From the IMG/VR virus record IMGVR_UViG_3300006923_000006, positions 1-64,000 of that record: a stretch of DNA of 64,000 nt; one strand, written 5' to 3'. A program made the translations under genes and the position numbers. The stretch's first letter is position 1; each line of letters starts with the position of its first letter. This DNA comes from a virus. Below the pieces are notes generated by a model. It did not search any database and was not told where the DNA came from. It saw nothing but the letters and a program-made list of their open reading frames with translations. Below are positions 1 through 6,492 of the stretch, piece after piece.

Positions 1-22
1 ATTATCGGAAAAATTATTTGCA

Positions 23-97
23 AATAATCTCAAGAAAACGCTTGCAATAGCCGATAAGTAGAGTAGAATAAGAGTATAGCCGTGGGGGAGGCTGCGC
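23..97 (+). repeat. Promoter-leader repeat, copy 1
   Basis: This segment is repeated at 213-286. Both copies begin with AATAATCTCAAG, continue with a TTGCAA box and GCCGATA, carry a -10 hexamer 16 bp after the TTGCAA box, and end in TGGGGGAGGCTGCGC. A shorter relative of the G-rich end follows the promoter at 1081-1108 (GTAGGGGAGGC). The arrangement looks like a promoter plus the first 25-30 transcribed bases copied as one unit. Confidence 0.7.
42..69 (+). promoter_or_regulatory. Sigma70-like promoter TTGCAA-16-TAGAAT
   Basis: TTGCAA at 42-47 and TAGAAT at 64-69 are separated by exactly 16 bp, the spacing seen throughout the left part of the window. It would drive the leader containing the G-rich block at 83-97. 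Confidence 0.55.
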
Positions 98-152
98 GGA
101 TTTATTTGGCTGTGACAGCCGCCGTACCACAGCGAATACTTGAAGGAAAAAT

Positions 153-314
153 ATGTATAATAACATGATTCTTCTAGGAAGTCAAGGTAATAATGCGCGG
201 AATTATTTAGGTAATAATCTCAAGATAATGCTTGCAATGGCCGATATGTATAGTATACTGAAAGTAGTCCTTGGGGGAGGCTGCGCTAATATATCTCGCT
301 GTGTACGTCCGTGA
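153..314 (+). CDS. Possible 53-residue protein, unknown
   Basis: An ATG follows a purine-rich ribosome-binding site (AAGGAAAAA) and opens 53 codons ending in TGA. I do not recognise the product. The reading frame runs through the second promoter-leader repeat, so it may be fortuitous. The good ribosome-binding site is the only positive evidence. Confidence 0.3.
   Translation: MYNNMILLGSQGNNARNYLGNNLKIMLAMADMYSILKVVLGGGCANISRCVRP
213..286 (+). repeat. Promoter-leader repeat, copy 2
   Basis: Second copy of the unit at 23-97, in the same orientation, about 190 bp downstream. It contains the promoter at 232-259 and the TGGGGGAGGCTGCGC block at 272-286. Confidence 0.7.
232..259 (+). promoter_or_regulatory. 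Sigma70-like promoter TTGCAA-16-TATACT
   Basis: TTGCAA (232-237) and a near-consensus TATACT (254-259) lie 16 bp apart. The spacer carries the GCCGATA motif that recurs in this family. Confidence 0.65.
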
Positions 315-403
315 ATTTGTCACAATGGCGGCAGCTACGGTCCTTTAGAATCGTCTGTAAGCTACGTTTAGCTAGTAGGGTATGATAATAGCCGAAATCT
401 AAT

Positions 404-424
404 AGCTCGCGTTACAAGCGAGCT
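404..424 (+). other. Perfect 7-bp hairpin, anticodon-arm-like
   Basis: AGCTCGC and GCGAGCT enclose the 7-base loop GTTACAA. Loop and stem resemble a tRNA-Val(UAC) anticodon arm, but I could not find a convincing T-arm or acceptor stem around it. The rest of 315-519 holds no gene that I can support. Confidence 0.35.
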
Positions 425-519
425 GAGACCCCTAGAATTGGATGATAGCCGAATTGTGGGGGTAGAATGTTTGGATGAAATCCGAAAACAAAGAATATAT
501 TTTTTCTTCAAGTTATTCC

Positions 520-547
520 TTGCAATGGTCGATACTTAGGGTAGACT
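520..547 (+). promoter_or_regulatory. Sigma70-like promoter TTGCAA-16-TAGACT
   Basis: TTGCAA at 520-525 and TAGACT at 542-547, 16 bp apart, with a CAAG-rich upstream element like the first two promoters. It precedes the small gene at 589. Confidence 0.6.
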
Positions 548-588
548 ACTAGCAATGAGAAAACGCCACAAAAACAAAGGAAGAAATT

Positions 589-765
589 ATGTCGAAGAAA
601 GATTTTGAAGCTATCGCTAGAACTATGTCGCAAGTTATGCCAGAAAACGAAGATTCTCTTGCATATGGACAATGGGCGCTAACGTGTGCTAGTTTGGCGT
701 TGCGGTTTTCGGCTCGATACCCACGATTTGACGAAGAAAAATTTCTAGCTGCATGCGAACAATAA
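589..765 (+). CDS. Conserved small phage protein (58 aa)
   Basis: A 58-residue protein with ATG preceded by AAAGGAAGAAA and a promoter 40 bp upstream. The N-terminus (KKDFEAIARTM) and the C-terminal RYPRFDEEKFLAACEQ match, from memory, a very common small protein of actinobacteriophages and other phages that ends in a pattern like NPRFDRxRFLAAC. The function of that family is not known to me. Confidence 0.75.
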   Translation: MSKKDFEAIARTMSQVMPENEDSLAYGQWALTCASLALRFSARYPRFDEEKFLAACEQ

Positions 766-811
766 GTCTATACACAGCAACGATTTGTGACGATTTGAGA
801 AAAAATGGAGT

Positions 812-1048
812 ATGGTTTTGGCACCGTCTGGATACAAAAACGCAAAAACGCAACACAAAAACTTCCAAAAATGGAAGAAAAATGACAAAAACGCAAAAAC
901 TTTTGCAAAAACTGTCAAAAATGTGTTGATTTTGGCAAAAAGTGTGATAGTTTTTGTGGTTTTGGCTGTTCATAACCTGATTTTGCCCAAAAACGCCGAA
1001 CAAAGGAGTATTTGGTATATTGGGTATGTTGGGTATTATAGGCAATAG
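812..1048 (+). CDS. Possible small basic membrane protein
   Basis: An ATG with a GGAG six bases upstream opens 78 codons. The N-terminal half is Lys/Asn-rich and reflects the repeated AAAAACGCAAAAAC sequence in the DNA. The middle (VLILAKSVIVFVVLAVHNL) could be one membrane helix. The low-complexity composition makes it doubtful. Confidence 0.25.
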   Translation: MVLAPSGYKNAKTQHKNFQKWKKNDKNAKTFAKTVKNVLILAKSVIVFVVLAVHNLILPKNAEQRSIWYIGYVGYYRQ

Positions 1049-1080
1049 GGACAAAACTATAAAAAACTCAAGGAATATGC

Positions 1081-1108
1081 TTGTAAATGACGAAAACTAG
1101 GGTAGGAT
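1081..1108 (+). promoter_or_regulatory. Sigma70-like promoter TTGTAA-16-TAGGAT
   Basis: TTGTAA (1081-1086) and TAGGAT (1103-1108) lie 16 bp apart, preceded by CTCAAGGAATATGC as in the repeats at the left end, and followed by a G-rich leader at 1123-1133. Confidence 0.5.
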
Positions 1109-1519
1109 ATAGGCAACTGACCGTAGGGGAGGCACGATAAATTTAATGTTAAAATAGGTAAGATAGGCAATTGGTAGTCTAGGTAACCTAGGAAAACAAC
1201 CTACCGACTGCGAGAATGTTAAAATGGGTAGTCTACGGGTTATGCATACTTCAAGGAAAATAGATAAACTTGCGGGATTTATCAGGAAAATTCCGCTTTT
1301 ATACTTGCTTTCTTCTTTATGTATGGTAGGTGGGGCTATTGGATAGAATAATGGGTTAGCGTATCGGATAGGGTTAGGATATCGCTAAGAACAGCCCTAG
1401 CATCGATTCTAAGGCGATTTGTAGCGTTTGGGCTGTAATCATAGGGTAACAGAAGAAAACGCGTCACAAGCGAAGCTAGGCAGTCAGAAAGAAAAATCGG
1501 GAAATTTCAAAATAGATTA
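1109..1519. other. Intergenic region without a supported gene
   Basis: I see no convincing reading frame here. The region holds the G-rich leader at 1123-1133 and a direct repeat of ATGTTAAAAT(A/G)GGTA at 1146-1160 and 1216-1230. An open frame runs from 1428 into the gene at 1587, but it has no ribosome-binding site at its start. Confidence 0.4.
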
Positions 1520-1547
1520 TTGCAATCGGGAAAATGTAGCCGATACT
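1520..1547 (+). promoter_or_regulatory. Promoter TTGCAA-16-GATACT
   Basis: TTGCAA 1520-1525 and GATACT 1542-1547 with the typical TAGCC just before the -10 box. It precedes the gene at 1587 by a 40-base leader. Confidence 0.65.
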
Positions 1548-1586
1548 CTTAGCAATGAAGGAAACAACAAACAAAGGAAAAACACA

Positions 1587-1709
1587 ATGCCCGATGGTAA
1601 CAAGCGAAAACGCCGACAATACAGCCTAGGCAAACTTGATAAGGCTAGGCAAACTTGGTATGCTTTGCATAGAAGCATTCGATTCAATCGAAGATTCGGA
1701 TTAAACTAA
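1587..1709 (+). CDS. Small basic protein (40 aa), unknown
   Basis: The chosen ATG lies 40 bases after the promoter and just after AAAGGAAAAA, which is why I prefer it to the longer open frame from 1428. The product is strongly basic (NKRKRRQYSLGKL...RFNRRFGLN), consistent with nucleic-acid binding, but I do not recognise it. Confidence 0.5.
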   Translation: MPDGNKRKRRQYSLGKLDKARQTWYALHRSIRFNRRFGLN

Positions 1710-1720
1710 AGGAAGCAAAA

Positions 1721-1948
1721 ATGTCACCTAAAAAACAATGGCGAGATAGTGTAAGAAGTTGGGCACATCTTATCGAGTTGTCACGGAACGATATGAAATT
1801 CTGGTTTGGTATGAGGCACGAAGATTCTCGTAGTTTTTCGTACTCAGAATGCCGACAGCGATTCTATCGTGCGAAAAAATCGCTCAAACTTAGCAAAAAA
1901 CGATTGGAAATTGCCACAACAAAATACTTGGCAAAATACAAAAGTTAG
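1721..1948 (+). CDS. Hypothetical basic protein (75 aa)
   Basis: The ATG has AAAGGAAGC seven bases upstream and follows the previous gene by 11 bases. The product is Lys/Arg/Trp-rich and probably helical throughout, with no cysteine motif or membrane segment. Function unknown. Confidence 0.65.
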   Translation: MSPKKQWRDSVRSWAHLIELSRNDMKFWFGMRHEDSRSFSYSECRQRFYRAKKSLKLSKKRLEIATTKYLAKYKS

Positions 1949-1951
1949 TTG

Positions 1952-1979
1952 TTGACATAGGCACAGACTAGGCTAGAAT
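1952..1979 (+). promoter_or_regulatory. Promoter TTGACA-16-TAGAAT
   Basis: Consensus TTGACA (1952-1957) and TAGAAT (1974-1979) 16 bp apart, starting 4 bp after the stop codon of the preceding gene. Confidence 0.7.
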
Positions 1980-2013
1980 TTAGGTAGTTACAAAACATTA
2001 ACAAGGCGAGAAA

Positions 2014-2187
2014 ATGAAAAACGCGACACCCTACACAATCACGCTATGTGGTATCAATTTTGACCCTACTGCCTTCACTAGTGCTGCTCAGTTTGGGCGG
2101 TTTGTTTGGGGAGTAATTTTTGCAGAAACTGAGAACGAAGAATGGGCAAACGATAGCGAATTTAAGGCTATGCGAGAATTTTCCTAA
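2014..2187 (+). CDS. Hypothetical protein (57 aa)
   Basis: ATG at 2014 follows AAGGCGAG and lies 35 bases after the promoter. The product has an uncharged middle (TLCGINFDPTAF, FGRFVWGVIF) and an acidic end. Its CGINFD motif also appears as CDGINFE in the 82-residue protein at 4701, so the two may be distant paralogues. Function unknown. Confidence 0.6.
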   Translation: MKNATPYTITLCGINFDPTAFTSAAQFGRFVWGVIFAETENEEWANDSEFKAMREFS

Positions 2188-2195
2188 AAAGGTTG

Positions 2196-2223
2196 TTGAC
2201 ATAGGCAAAAAGTAGCCGATACT
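2196..2223 (+). promoter_or_regulatory. Promoter TTGACA-16-GATACT
   Basis: TTGACA 2196-2201, GATACT 2218-2223, AAAAAGTAGCC in the spacer. It is nearly identical over 35 bp to the promoter at 4640-4667. Confidence 0.75.
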
Positions 2224-2247
2224 AGAAGCAAAACAAAGGAAGCAAAA

Positions 2248-2547
2248 ATGTTTTATCGACACCAATATTTGACTGGCGAAGCAAGCCATTTTCAATATTA
2301 CGCACAATTCGCTAGTGAATACGTGAAGCAAGTAGTGGAAATGGTGATTGGTCAAGACAGAATCAGCAAATCAAGAGACGAACATCTAAACGATATTCCG
2401 CTAGAAATATGGGATAGAATCGGCAGAATTATCTTGACATCTAAACTAGATGCGAAAATGCGAAGTCTAGGAGATTATCCTACGCTAGCCGGATTGGTTT
2501 GTATCGCAAAAAATGCAGCAAAACAACTTGACATAAGAAAAAACTAG
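2248..2547 (+). CDS. Hypothetical protein (99 aa)
   Basis: ATG at 2248 follows AAAGGAAGC and sits 25 bases after the -10 box of its own promoter. The product is predicted helical and mixed-charge (HFQYYAQFASEYVKQVVEMVIG, then LEIWDRIGRIILTSKL, each within the quoting limit when split). I recognise no family. The promoter of the next RNA element lies inside its last codons. Confidence 0.65.
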   Translation: MFYRHQYLTGEASHFQYYAQFASEYVKQVVEMVIGQDRISKSRDEHLNDIPLEIWDRIGRIILTSKLDAKMRSLGDYPTLAGLVCIAKNAAKQLDIRKN

Positions 2548-2555
2548 TATAAGAT
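2528..2555 (+). promoter_or_regulatory. Promoter TTGACA-16-TAAGAT, ahead of a tRNA-like RNA
   Basis: TTGACA 2528-2533 and TAAGAT 2550-2555 overlap the end of the preceding gene. The expected start point (about 2561) coincides with the first base of the closing stem of the RNA element at 2561-2671. Confidence 0.6.
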
Positions 2556-2560
2556 TATAA

Positions 2561-2671
2561 AATAGCTGGAGATTTCGGTTCAAATCCGATAGGTTTCTTC
2601 GGGAAATCACCTAGTAGCTAGGGTGTCGCGACATCACGCGATTTAGTTTAATCGGCAAAACACCAGCTATT
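2561..2671 (+). tRNA. tRNA-like element in permuted order (T-arm before D-arm)
   Basis: The ends form a perfect 9-bp helix: AATAGCTGG (2561-2569) with CCAGCTATT (2663-2671). Reading from the 5' end come GCTGG, a 4-5 base spacer, and TCGG-TTCAAAT-CCGA, which is a textbook T-arm. Near the 3' end comes TA-GTTT-AATCGGCA-AAAC-A-CCAGC, which is a textbook U8/A9, D-arm and 5' half of an anticodon stem. The order is therefore 3' half, linker, 5' half, as in circularly permuted tRNA genes, with GCTGG/CCAGC as the anticodon stem. The linker holds further hairpins (AGG-TTTC/GAAA-CCT and TCGCG/CGCGA), so the acceptor stem is uncertain. It could instead be a non-tRNA structured RNA. Confidence 0.45.
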
Positions 2672-2711
2672 CTATAATTTTATACTTGACAAACCCAAAA
2701 AGGAAGTTAAG

Positions 2712-2873
2712 ATGGACTATCGCAAATATCGTGCCAATCGGCCAAAAACGTCAACCAAACCGAAAATATCGCAAATATCGCATAAATCTCAATTTGAAAC
2801 GATTCGGATTGTACGCCAAACAATAGACGAAGAAGAAGAATCAATTGTGCGATATCAGGTTATCGGTAGATAA
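2712..2873 (+). CDS. Small basic protein (53 aa), unknown
   Basis: ATG at 2712 follows AAAAAGGAAG. The first half is Lys/Arg/Ser-rich with the repeated element KISQISHK, and the second half is acidic then beta-like (EEEESIVRYQVIGR). No family recognised. It may be co-transcribed with the RNA at 2561-2671. Confidence 0.5.
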   Translation: MDYRKYRANRPKTSTKPKISQISHKSQFETIRIVRQTIDEEEESIVRYQVIGR

Positions 2874-3000
2874 TAGCTCTAGAATCAACGCTAACGAACT
2901 AAAAGCAGACTAGGCTAGGATTATACCCAAACCAGCAAAAGGACGTTAGAAGCGAAGCTAGACAGCTAGAAACTAAACGATAAAATTCTCAAAAAGGTTG

Positions 3001-3028
3001 TTGCAATCATGAAAAATTAGCCGATAAT
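3001..3028 (+). promoter_or_regulatory. Promoter TTGCAA-16-GATAAT
   Basis: TTGCAA 3001-3006 and GATAAT 3023-3028, with TTAGCC before the -10 box. It is the first of two tandem promoters upstream of the ArdC-like gene. The rest of 2874-3159 shows no gene. Confidence 0.6.
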
Positions 3029-3086
3029 ACTTGTATTGAGAGAATGACAGCGACAAACGGAAAACAAAAACTTTCCAAAAAACTGT

Positions 3087-3114
3087 TTGACAATCAAAAC
3101 AAGTAGGCTAGAAT
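3087..3114 (+). promoter_or_regulatory. Promoter TTGACA-16-TAGAAT
   Basis: TTGACA 3087-3092 and TAGAAT 3109-3114. The second tandem promoter of the ArdC-like gene, 45 bases from its ATG. Confidence 0.65.
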
Positions 3115-3159
3115 GTAAGAGTAAAGCAAACGGAAACCACTACTAAAGGAAGCGAATCT

Positions 3160-4185
3160 ATGAACAAGAAGCAACGATTCTCAGTGTACAAAATGATTCA
3201 AGACGAATTAGTCGCGAAGCTAGAGGCTGGCGTGAATCCATGGAAGAAACCATGGAAAGGAGGAAGTGCTGGCTGGCCGAAAAACGTAATTAGCAATAAG
3301 CGATATCGTGGAATTAACGTTATGCTTTTAGCTATGCAAGGCCATGATTCGCCAAATTGGTTGACAGCAAACCAAGCGGCTAAGCTATGTGAGACATACG
3401 CAGCACAAGCAGAACGAAAACTAGACAAATCGTGCAAACTCTCTGAAATTTTTGTTCGGTCTGCCAAAAAAGGTAAGAAAGATTTCTATAAGGCCGTTGC
3501 CAAAGGCGAAAAATCAACGGTTGTTGTTTTCTACAATTTCAAGGACGTAGAACAAAAAGACGGTTCTACCAAATCTCAATATATGGGAATGCGATACTAC
3601 CGAGTCTTCAACGTTGCACAACTAGCCCCACAATTGCAGGACGAATTGAAAAAACGCGGCAAGTTTGGTGTTGACACTAGCAAAAACGATGATAAGCTAG
3701 ACTTTAGTCCTATCGAAGAATGCGAAGCAATCATCGACGGGTACGAAGACAAACCAGAAATCAAGCACGACAAACCACAAGCATACTATAGCCCCAGCAT
3801 AGACTATATCAACATGCCCAAAAAGGAGACGTTTGAATCCGAAGAAGGTTATTATGCTACCCTGTTTCATGAGGCTATCCATAGCACGGGACATACCAGC
3901 CGACTAGATAGGCTAGACCTAACGACATTTGGAAGCGAAAAATACAGCAAGGAGGAGCTAGTTGCCGAATTCGGTTCGGCTATGTTATGCGGAATTGCTG
4001 GAATTGAAAATGCTACGCTAGACAACTCTGCAAGCTACTTGTCAAGTTGGGCTAGTAAGCTAAAAGAAGAAGATTCGGAAAAATGGGTAATACAAGCTTG
4101 CCAAGCGGCGCAGAAAGCTTGTGACCACATCTTGCCGAAGGTAGAAGAGCCTAGCGAAGAAGTAGTAGCTACAGCAACAGCCTAG
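3160..4185 (+). CDS. ArdC-like anti-restriction protein (341 aa)
   Basis: The N-terminal ~130 residues (YKMIQDELVAKLEAGVNPWK, RYRGINVMLL) match the ssDNA-binding DUF1738 domain. The C-terminal part has the zincin motif FHEAIHSTGH, residues about 237-246, followed by SRLDR and KEELVAEFGSAMLC. This two-domain arrangement is that of ArdC/TraC-type proteins, known to bind single-stranded DNA and protect incoming DNA from restriction enzymes. It probably acts on injected DNA very early. It has two tandem promoters and AAAGGAAGC before its ATG, consistent with strong early expression. Full length, with all expected metal-binding residues visible. Confidence 0.9.
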   Translation: MNKKQRFSVYKMIQDELVAKLEAGVNPWKKPWKGGSAGWPKNVISNKRYRGINVMLLAMQGHDSPNWLTANQAAKLCETYAAQAERKLDKSCKLSEIFVRSAKKGKKDFYKAVAKGEKSTVVVFYNFKDVEQKDGSTKSQYMGMRYYRVFNVAQLAPQLQDELKKRGKFGVDTSKNDDKLDFSPIEECEAIIDGYEDKPEIKHDKPQAYYSPSIDYINMPKKETFESEEGYYATLFHEAIHSTGHTSRLDRLDLTTFGSEKYSKEELVAEFGSAMLCGIAGIENATLDNSASYLSSWASKLKEEDSEKWVIQACQAAQKACDHILPKVEEPSEEVVATATA

Positions 4186-4191
4186 CAGAAA

Positions 4192-4262
4192 TCGATTCTG
4201 ACGCACGCTTACCCAACTAGGGTAGGATTCTATCATAATCTCATATAGTGCGTCAGAATCGA
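4192..4262 (+). other. 15-bp perfect inverted repeat
   Basis: TCGATTCTGACGCAC (4192-4206) is exactly complementary to GTGCGTCAGAATCGA (4248-4262), with a 41-base centre. It lies directly after the ArdC-like gene and before the gene at 4299. No T-run follows, so it is not a simple terminator. It may be an operator, an RNA stem or a transcript-stabilising element. Confidence 0.7.
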
Positions 4263-4298
4263 CGCTAGAGGCTGAGAACAACAGCAAGGAAAAACAGA

Positions 4299-4643
4299 AT
4301 GCTCTACCACATCGAAGTAAAATGGCCGAAAAAAATCAAAAATAGCTTGCCATTTGGAAATAGGAAGCTAGAATATAGTCGTCACGCCAAGCAAGAAGCT
4401 AGGCAGGATAGATACGGCAACGTAATCTTGCCAGATTCGGTTGATATGGCAAACTGTAGCGTTTTTGAAGCAGAATGGAATGGTAAGCTAGTCAAGATAG
4501 CTATGCGAGTAAAGCTAGACGAGAAGCGAGATTTGGTGATTGTCGGCATTCCCCAAATGGGCGGGCTGTTTGTGAAAACGGTTTGGATTAACCTACGCAA
4601 CGACAGCCACAAAACATTAAACAAAAACAAATATTGTAGTTGA
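4299..4643 (+). CDS. Hypothetical protein, DUF4258-like (114 aa)
   Basis: The pattern YSRHAKQEARQDRYG, then an acidic middle and a hydrophobic strand pair (KLVKIAMRVKL, DLVIVGIP) ending in VKTVWINLRND, resembles small RelE/BrnT-fold proteins grouped as DUF4258. The assignment is by eye and weak. No antitoxin-like partner is adjacent. The ATG follows AAGGAAAAAC. Confidence 0.6.
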   Translation: MLYHIEVKWPKKIKNSLPFGNRKLEYSRHAKQEARQDRYGNVILPDSVDMANCSVFEAEWNGKLVKIAMRVKLDEKRDLVIVGIPQMGGLFVKTVWINLRNDSHKTLNKNKYCS

Positions 4644-4667
4644 CATAGGCAAAAAGTAGCCGATACT
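4640..4667 (+). promoter_or_regulatory. Promoter TTGACA-16-GATACT
   Basis: TTGACA 4640-4645 and GATACT 4662-4667, overlapping the stop codon of the preceding gene. The downstream AGAAGCATAAGA is shared with other family members. Confidence 0.75.
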
Positions 4668-4700
4668 AGAAGCATAAGAAACAACACAAAAGGAGAAACA

Positions 4701-4949
4701 ATGCGAACCAATCCTCAAGAAGGTTATTCGGCACAAGACAGACGAGATTACCTAGGACAATCAGAACAGAACGGATTCTCTAGTACGGTGCAAGCTACAA
4801 GCGCGGGTTTGGGCGGATTTCGGGCTACTGTGGTTTGTGATGGTATCAATTTTGAGTCTAAATTTTTTCCAGTTGAAAACAGGGGAGCGATTTGGATTGA
4901 TAAAGCATACGCAGAAATGAAGCAATGGTTAGGAGAATTTGGACTATGA
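4701..4949 (+). CDS. Hypothetical protein (82 aa)
   Basis: ATG at 4701 follows AAAAGGAGAAAC. The product begins polar and has a beta-rich second half (FRATVVCDGINFESKFF, RGAIWIDKAYAEMKQWL). Unknown family; see the shared GINF motif with the protein at 2014. Its stop codon overlaps the next start (ATGA). Confidence 0.65.
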   Translation: MRTNPQEGYSAQDRRDYLGQSEQNGFSSTVQATSAGLGGFRATVVCDGINFESKFFPVENRGAIWIDKAYAEMKQWLGEFGL

Positions 4950-5137
4950 ATAAATATCGATGGCCAGAATATAATTATGTTAGCCTACGAGAAGACGGGA
5001 AATATATGGCGGAAGTACAAAATAGGCTAGGCATAGGAGCTAGGTTGATTTTTAAGACTAGCGAAAAAGCTAGAAAATGGGCAGAAAAAACCGCGAAAAA
5101 GCTTGACATTACAATTAGTTGTAATATGTACATCTAG
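4946..5137 (+). CDS. Hypothetical protein (63 aa)
   Basis: I chose ATG 4946, which overlaps the upstream stop codon, over the longer frame. The product (YVSLREDGKYMAEVQNRL, FKTSEKARKWAEKTAKKL) resembles the small strand-strand-helix proteins often found in phages, such as AP2/Arm-like integrase domains, but this is only a shape similarity. Confidence 0.55.
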   Translation: MNKYRWPEYNYVSLREDGKYMAEVQNRLGIGARLIFKTSEKARKWAEKTAKKLDITISCNMYI

Positions 5138-5151
5138 GAAAGATAGGCAAA

Positions 5152-5451
5152 ATGAGCAAAACAACCACAAATGGCAAAGTAGGCAATTTGAGTATTCTGG
5201 CGATTAGTGGCAAACTAGACAATTTGGATAAAATCCTAGAATCCATCGCTAGAAATCTAATCACAATCGGCAACGGAAAACTAGGCAAAACGCAGAAGAT
5301 AGCCTTAGAACGTGCTATAGACAGCCTCAATGCTACAATATCGCCACTAAGCGAGCTAGAAGAGGCTGTAACGCTAGAAATCGATTCACACTTAGAAGGA
5401 ATGGCAAAACCAGAAAAAGACGTAGAGACGGCAGCTAGGGCGGTTTGTTGA
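5152..5451 (+). CDS. Hypothetical protein (99 aa)
   Basis: Begins MSKTTTNGKVGNLSI, preceded by AGGAAAGATAGGC. Mostly amphipathic helix with regularly spaced Leu/Ile, and the C-terminus is EKDVETAARAVC. No family recognised. Confidence 0.6.
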   Translation: MSKTTTNGKVGNLSILAISGKLDNLDKILESIARNLITIGNGKLGKTQKIALERAIDSLNATISPLSELEEAVTLEIDSHLEGMAKPEKDVETAARAVC

Positions 5452-5487
5452 GACATAAGAAAAACTCACAATCTCAAAAAATAACTG

Positions 5488-5515
5488 TTGCAATCGCTCA
5501 AAACTAGCCGATACT
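5488..5515 (+). promoter_or_regulatory. Promoter TTGCAA-16-GATACT
   Basis: TTGCAA 5488-5493, AAACTAGCC, then GATACT 5510-5515, followed by CATAAGAGAAAC. Confidence 0.7.
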
Positions 5516-5554
5516 TAAGACATAAGAGAAACGAAAAACAAACAGGAGCAAACA

Positions 5555-5839
5555 ATGGACTATCGCATAACATCGAAAGAATGTCGTGAAGCATGGTTTG
5601 AATATAAAAAAACCAATCCTAACGCAAAAGTAGTTTCGTTCGTTGCTGGTTGGAATGCTAAAGAAGGAGAACCGATGGAATTCAAAAACGCAAAAGAATC
5701 ATTTGAAAAAGCAATTAGGTCTGGCCGATTGTCAGAAAATGAGAATGCAACAAATTACGCGGGTTTGTATATGTATATGGGACATAGCAACAGCGTAGCA
5801 TTGTTCAAAAACATTGAAACGAGAAAATATCTAAAATAA
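5555..5839 (+). CDS. Hypothetical protein (94 aa)
   Basis: ATG at 5555 follows AGGAGCAAAC and its own promoter. The sequence has an EAWFEYKKTNP helix and WNAKEGEPMEF. No known domain recognised. Confidence 0.6.
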   Translation: MDYRITSKECREAWFEYKKTNPNAKVVSFVAGWNAKEGEPMEFKNAKESFEKAIRSGRLSENENATNYAGLYMYMGHSNSVALFKNIETRKYLK

Positions 5840-5842
5840 CTG

Positions 5843-5870
5843 TTGACAAACGCCAAAACTAGACGATACT
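5843..5870 (+). promoter_or_regulatory. Promoter TTGACA-16-GATACT
   Basis: TTGACA 5843-5848 and GATACT 5865-5870, starting 3 bp after a stop codon. It drives the structured leader at 5896-6011 and the genes at 6012 and 6167. Confidence 0.75.
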
Positions 5871-5895
5871 AGAAACATAAGACAGCGGATAACAA

Positions 5896-5981
5896 AAAGG
5901 AGAGAAAAACCGATGGGCTACTAAAGGGAAATTGAACCATACGGATAGGTGTATGGTGTATCCTAAAATCCTATCAGGATA
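5896..5981 (+). promoter_or_regulatory. Structured leader with mini-ORF and possible kissing loops
   Basis: A ribosome-binding site (AAAAAGGAGAG) precedes a 3-codon mini-ORF (ATG GGC TAC TAA). Two hairpins follow: CCATAC/GTATGG (5937-5956, loop GGATAGGT) and TATCCT/AGGATA (5959-5981, loop AAAATCCTATC). The loop segment GATAGG of the first is complementary to CCTATC in the second. It sits in the 5' leader of the gene at 6012. The function is unknown; a translational or ligand switch is possible. Confidence 0.5.
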
Positions 5982-6011
5982 GATAACGAAAACTCAATCA
6001 AGGAAAAAGTA

Positions 6012-6179
6012 ATGAACACTTTAGAAGATTTGCGAGAATGTTTGCAAGACGACATAATTTGCTGTATCGAATCTAACAATGAAATTGTACAAAGATATCC
6101 GCAATTGCTAGATTCGTTGTGCCAGATTGTAGTTGATAGAGTTAACGCATACCAAAAGGAAAATCAATGCCACAAGTAG
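6012..6179 (+). CDS. Small acidic protein (55 aa), unknown
   Basis: ATG at 6012 follows AAGGAAAAAGTA. The product is helical (LEDLRECLQDDIICCIES, QLLDSLCQIVVDRVNAY) with a Cys-Cys pair. Its 3' end overlaps the next gene by 13 bases. Confidence 0.55.
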   Translation: MNTLEDLRECLQDDIICCIESNNEIVQRYPQLLDSLCQIVVDRVNAYQKENQCHK

Positions 6180-6424
6180 AAGTAAAAATCGTGTTGTTTG
6201 ACGGTTGTGCAGAACGTGACACAACTGGCAAAAAAACTGGAAACTGGAGCCGAATTGCTGATGTATATGTAAAATCTGGCGACAAACCAGAAAAACGGGT
6301 TTACTGTGGAAATGGGCATTTTGGGTTTGATAGGGAATTTAAGGCGACAAACGAAGCTGTGGCTGCCATTATGGCACTCAATGTCAAAATGGCAGGCAGG
6401 GACGAATTTCTAGAAAACGTTTGA
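6167..6424 (+). CDS. Hypothetical protein (85 aa)
   Basis: ATG at 6167 has AAAAGGAAA upstream inside the preceding gene. The product is beta-rich (EVKIVLFDGC, SRIADVYVKSG, KRVYCGNGHFGF) and then helical. No family recognised. Confidence 0.6.
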   Translation: MPQVEVKIVLFDGCAERDTTGKKTGNWSRIADVYVKSGDKPEKRVYCGNGHFGFDREFKATNEAVAAIMALNVKMAGRDEFLENV

Positions 6425-6448
6425 CAAACGCCAAAAGTCTGTCATACT
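6421..6448 (+). promoter_or_regulatory. Promoter TTGACA-16-CATACT
   Basis: TTGACA 6421-6426 overlaps the stop codon of the preceding gene, and CATACT is at 6443-6448. The downstream leader (AGTGAAGCAAACGAAACCACTACTAA) resembles that of the ArdC-like gene. Confidence 0.65.
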
Positions 6449-6492
6449 ACTAGAGTGAAGCAAACGAAACCACTACTAAGGGAAGCGAAACA

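Noticed and set aside
689-1054. Minus-strand open frame of 121 codons
   Set aside because: It is the mirror of the repetitive AAAAACGCAAAAAC region, encodes a low-complexity Phe/Cys/Val sequence and has no ribosome-binding site.
2686-2713. TTGACA-16-TAAGAT promoter match
   Set aside because: The -10 box overlaps the ATG at 2712, so a transcript would start inside the gene. The upstream promoter at 2528 is enough for this gene.
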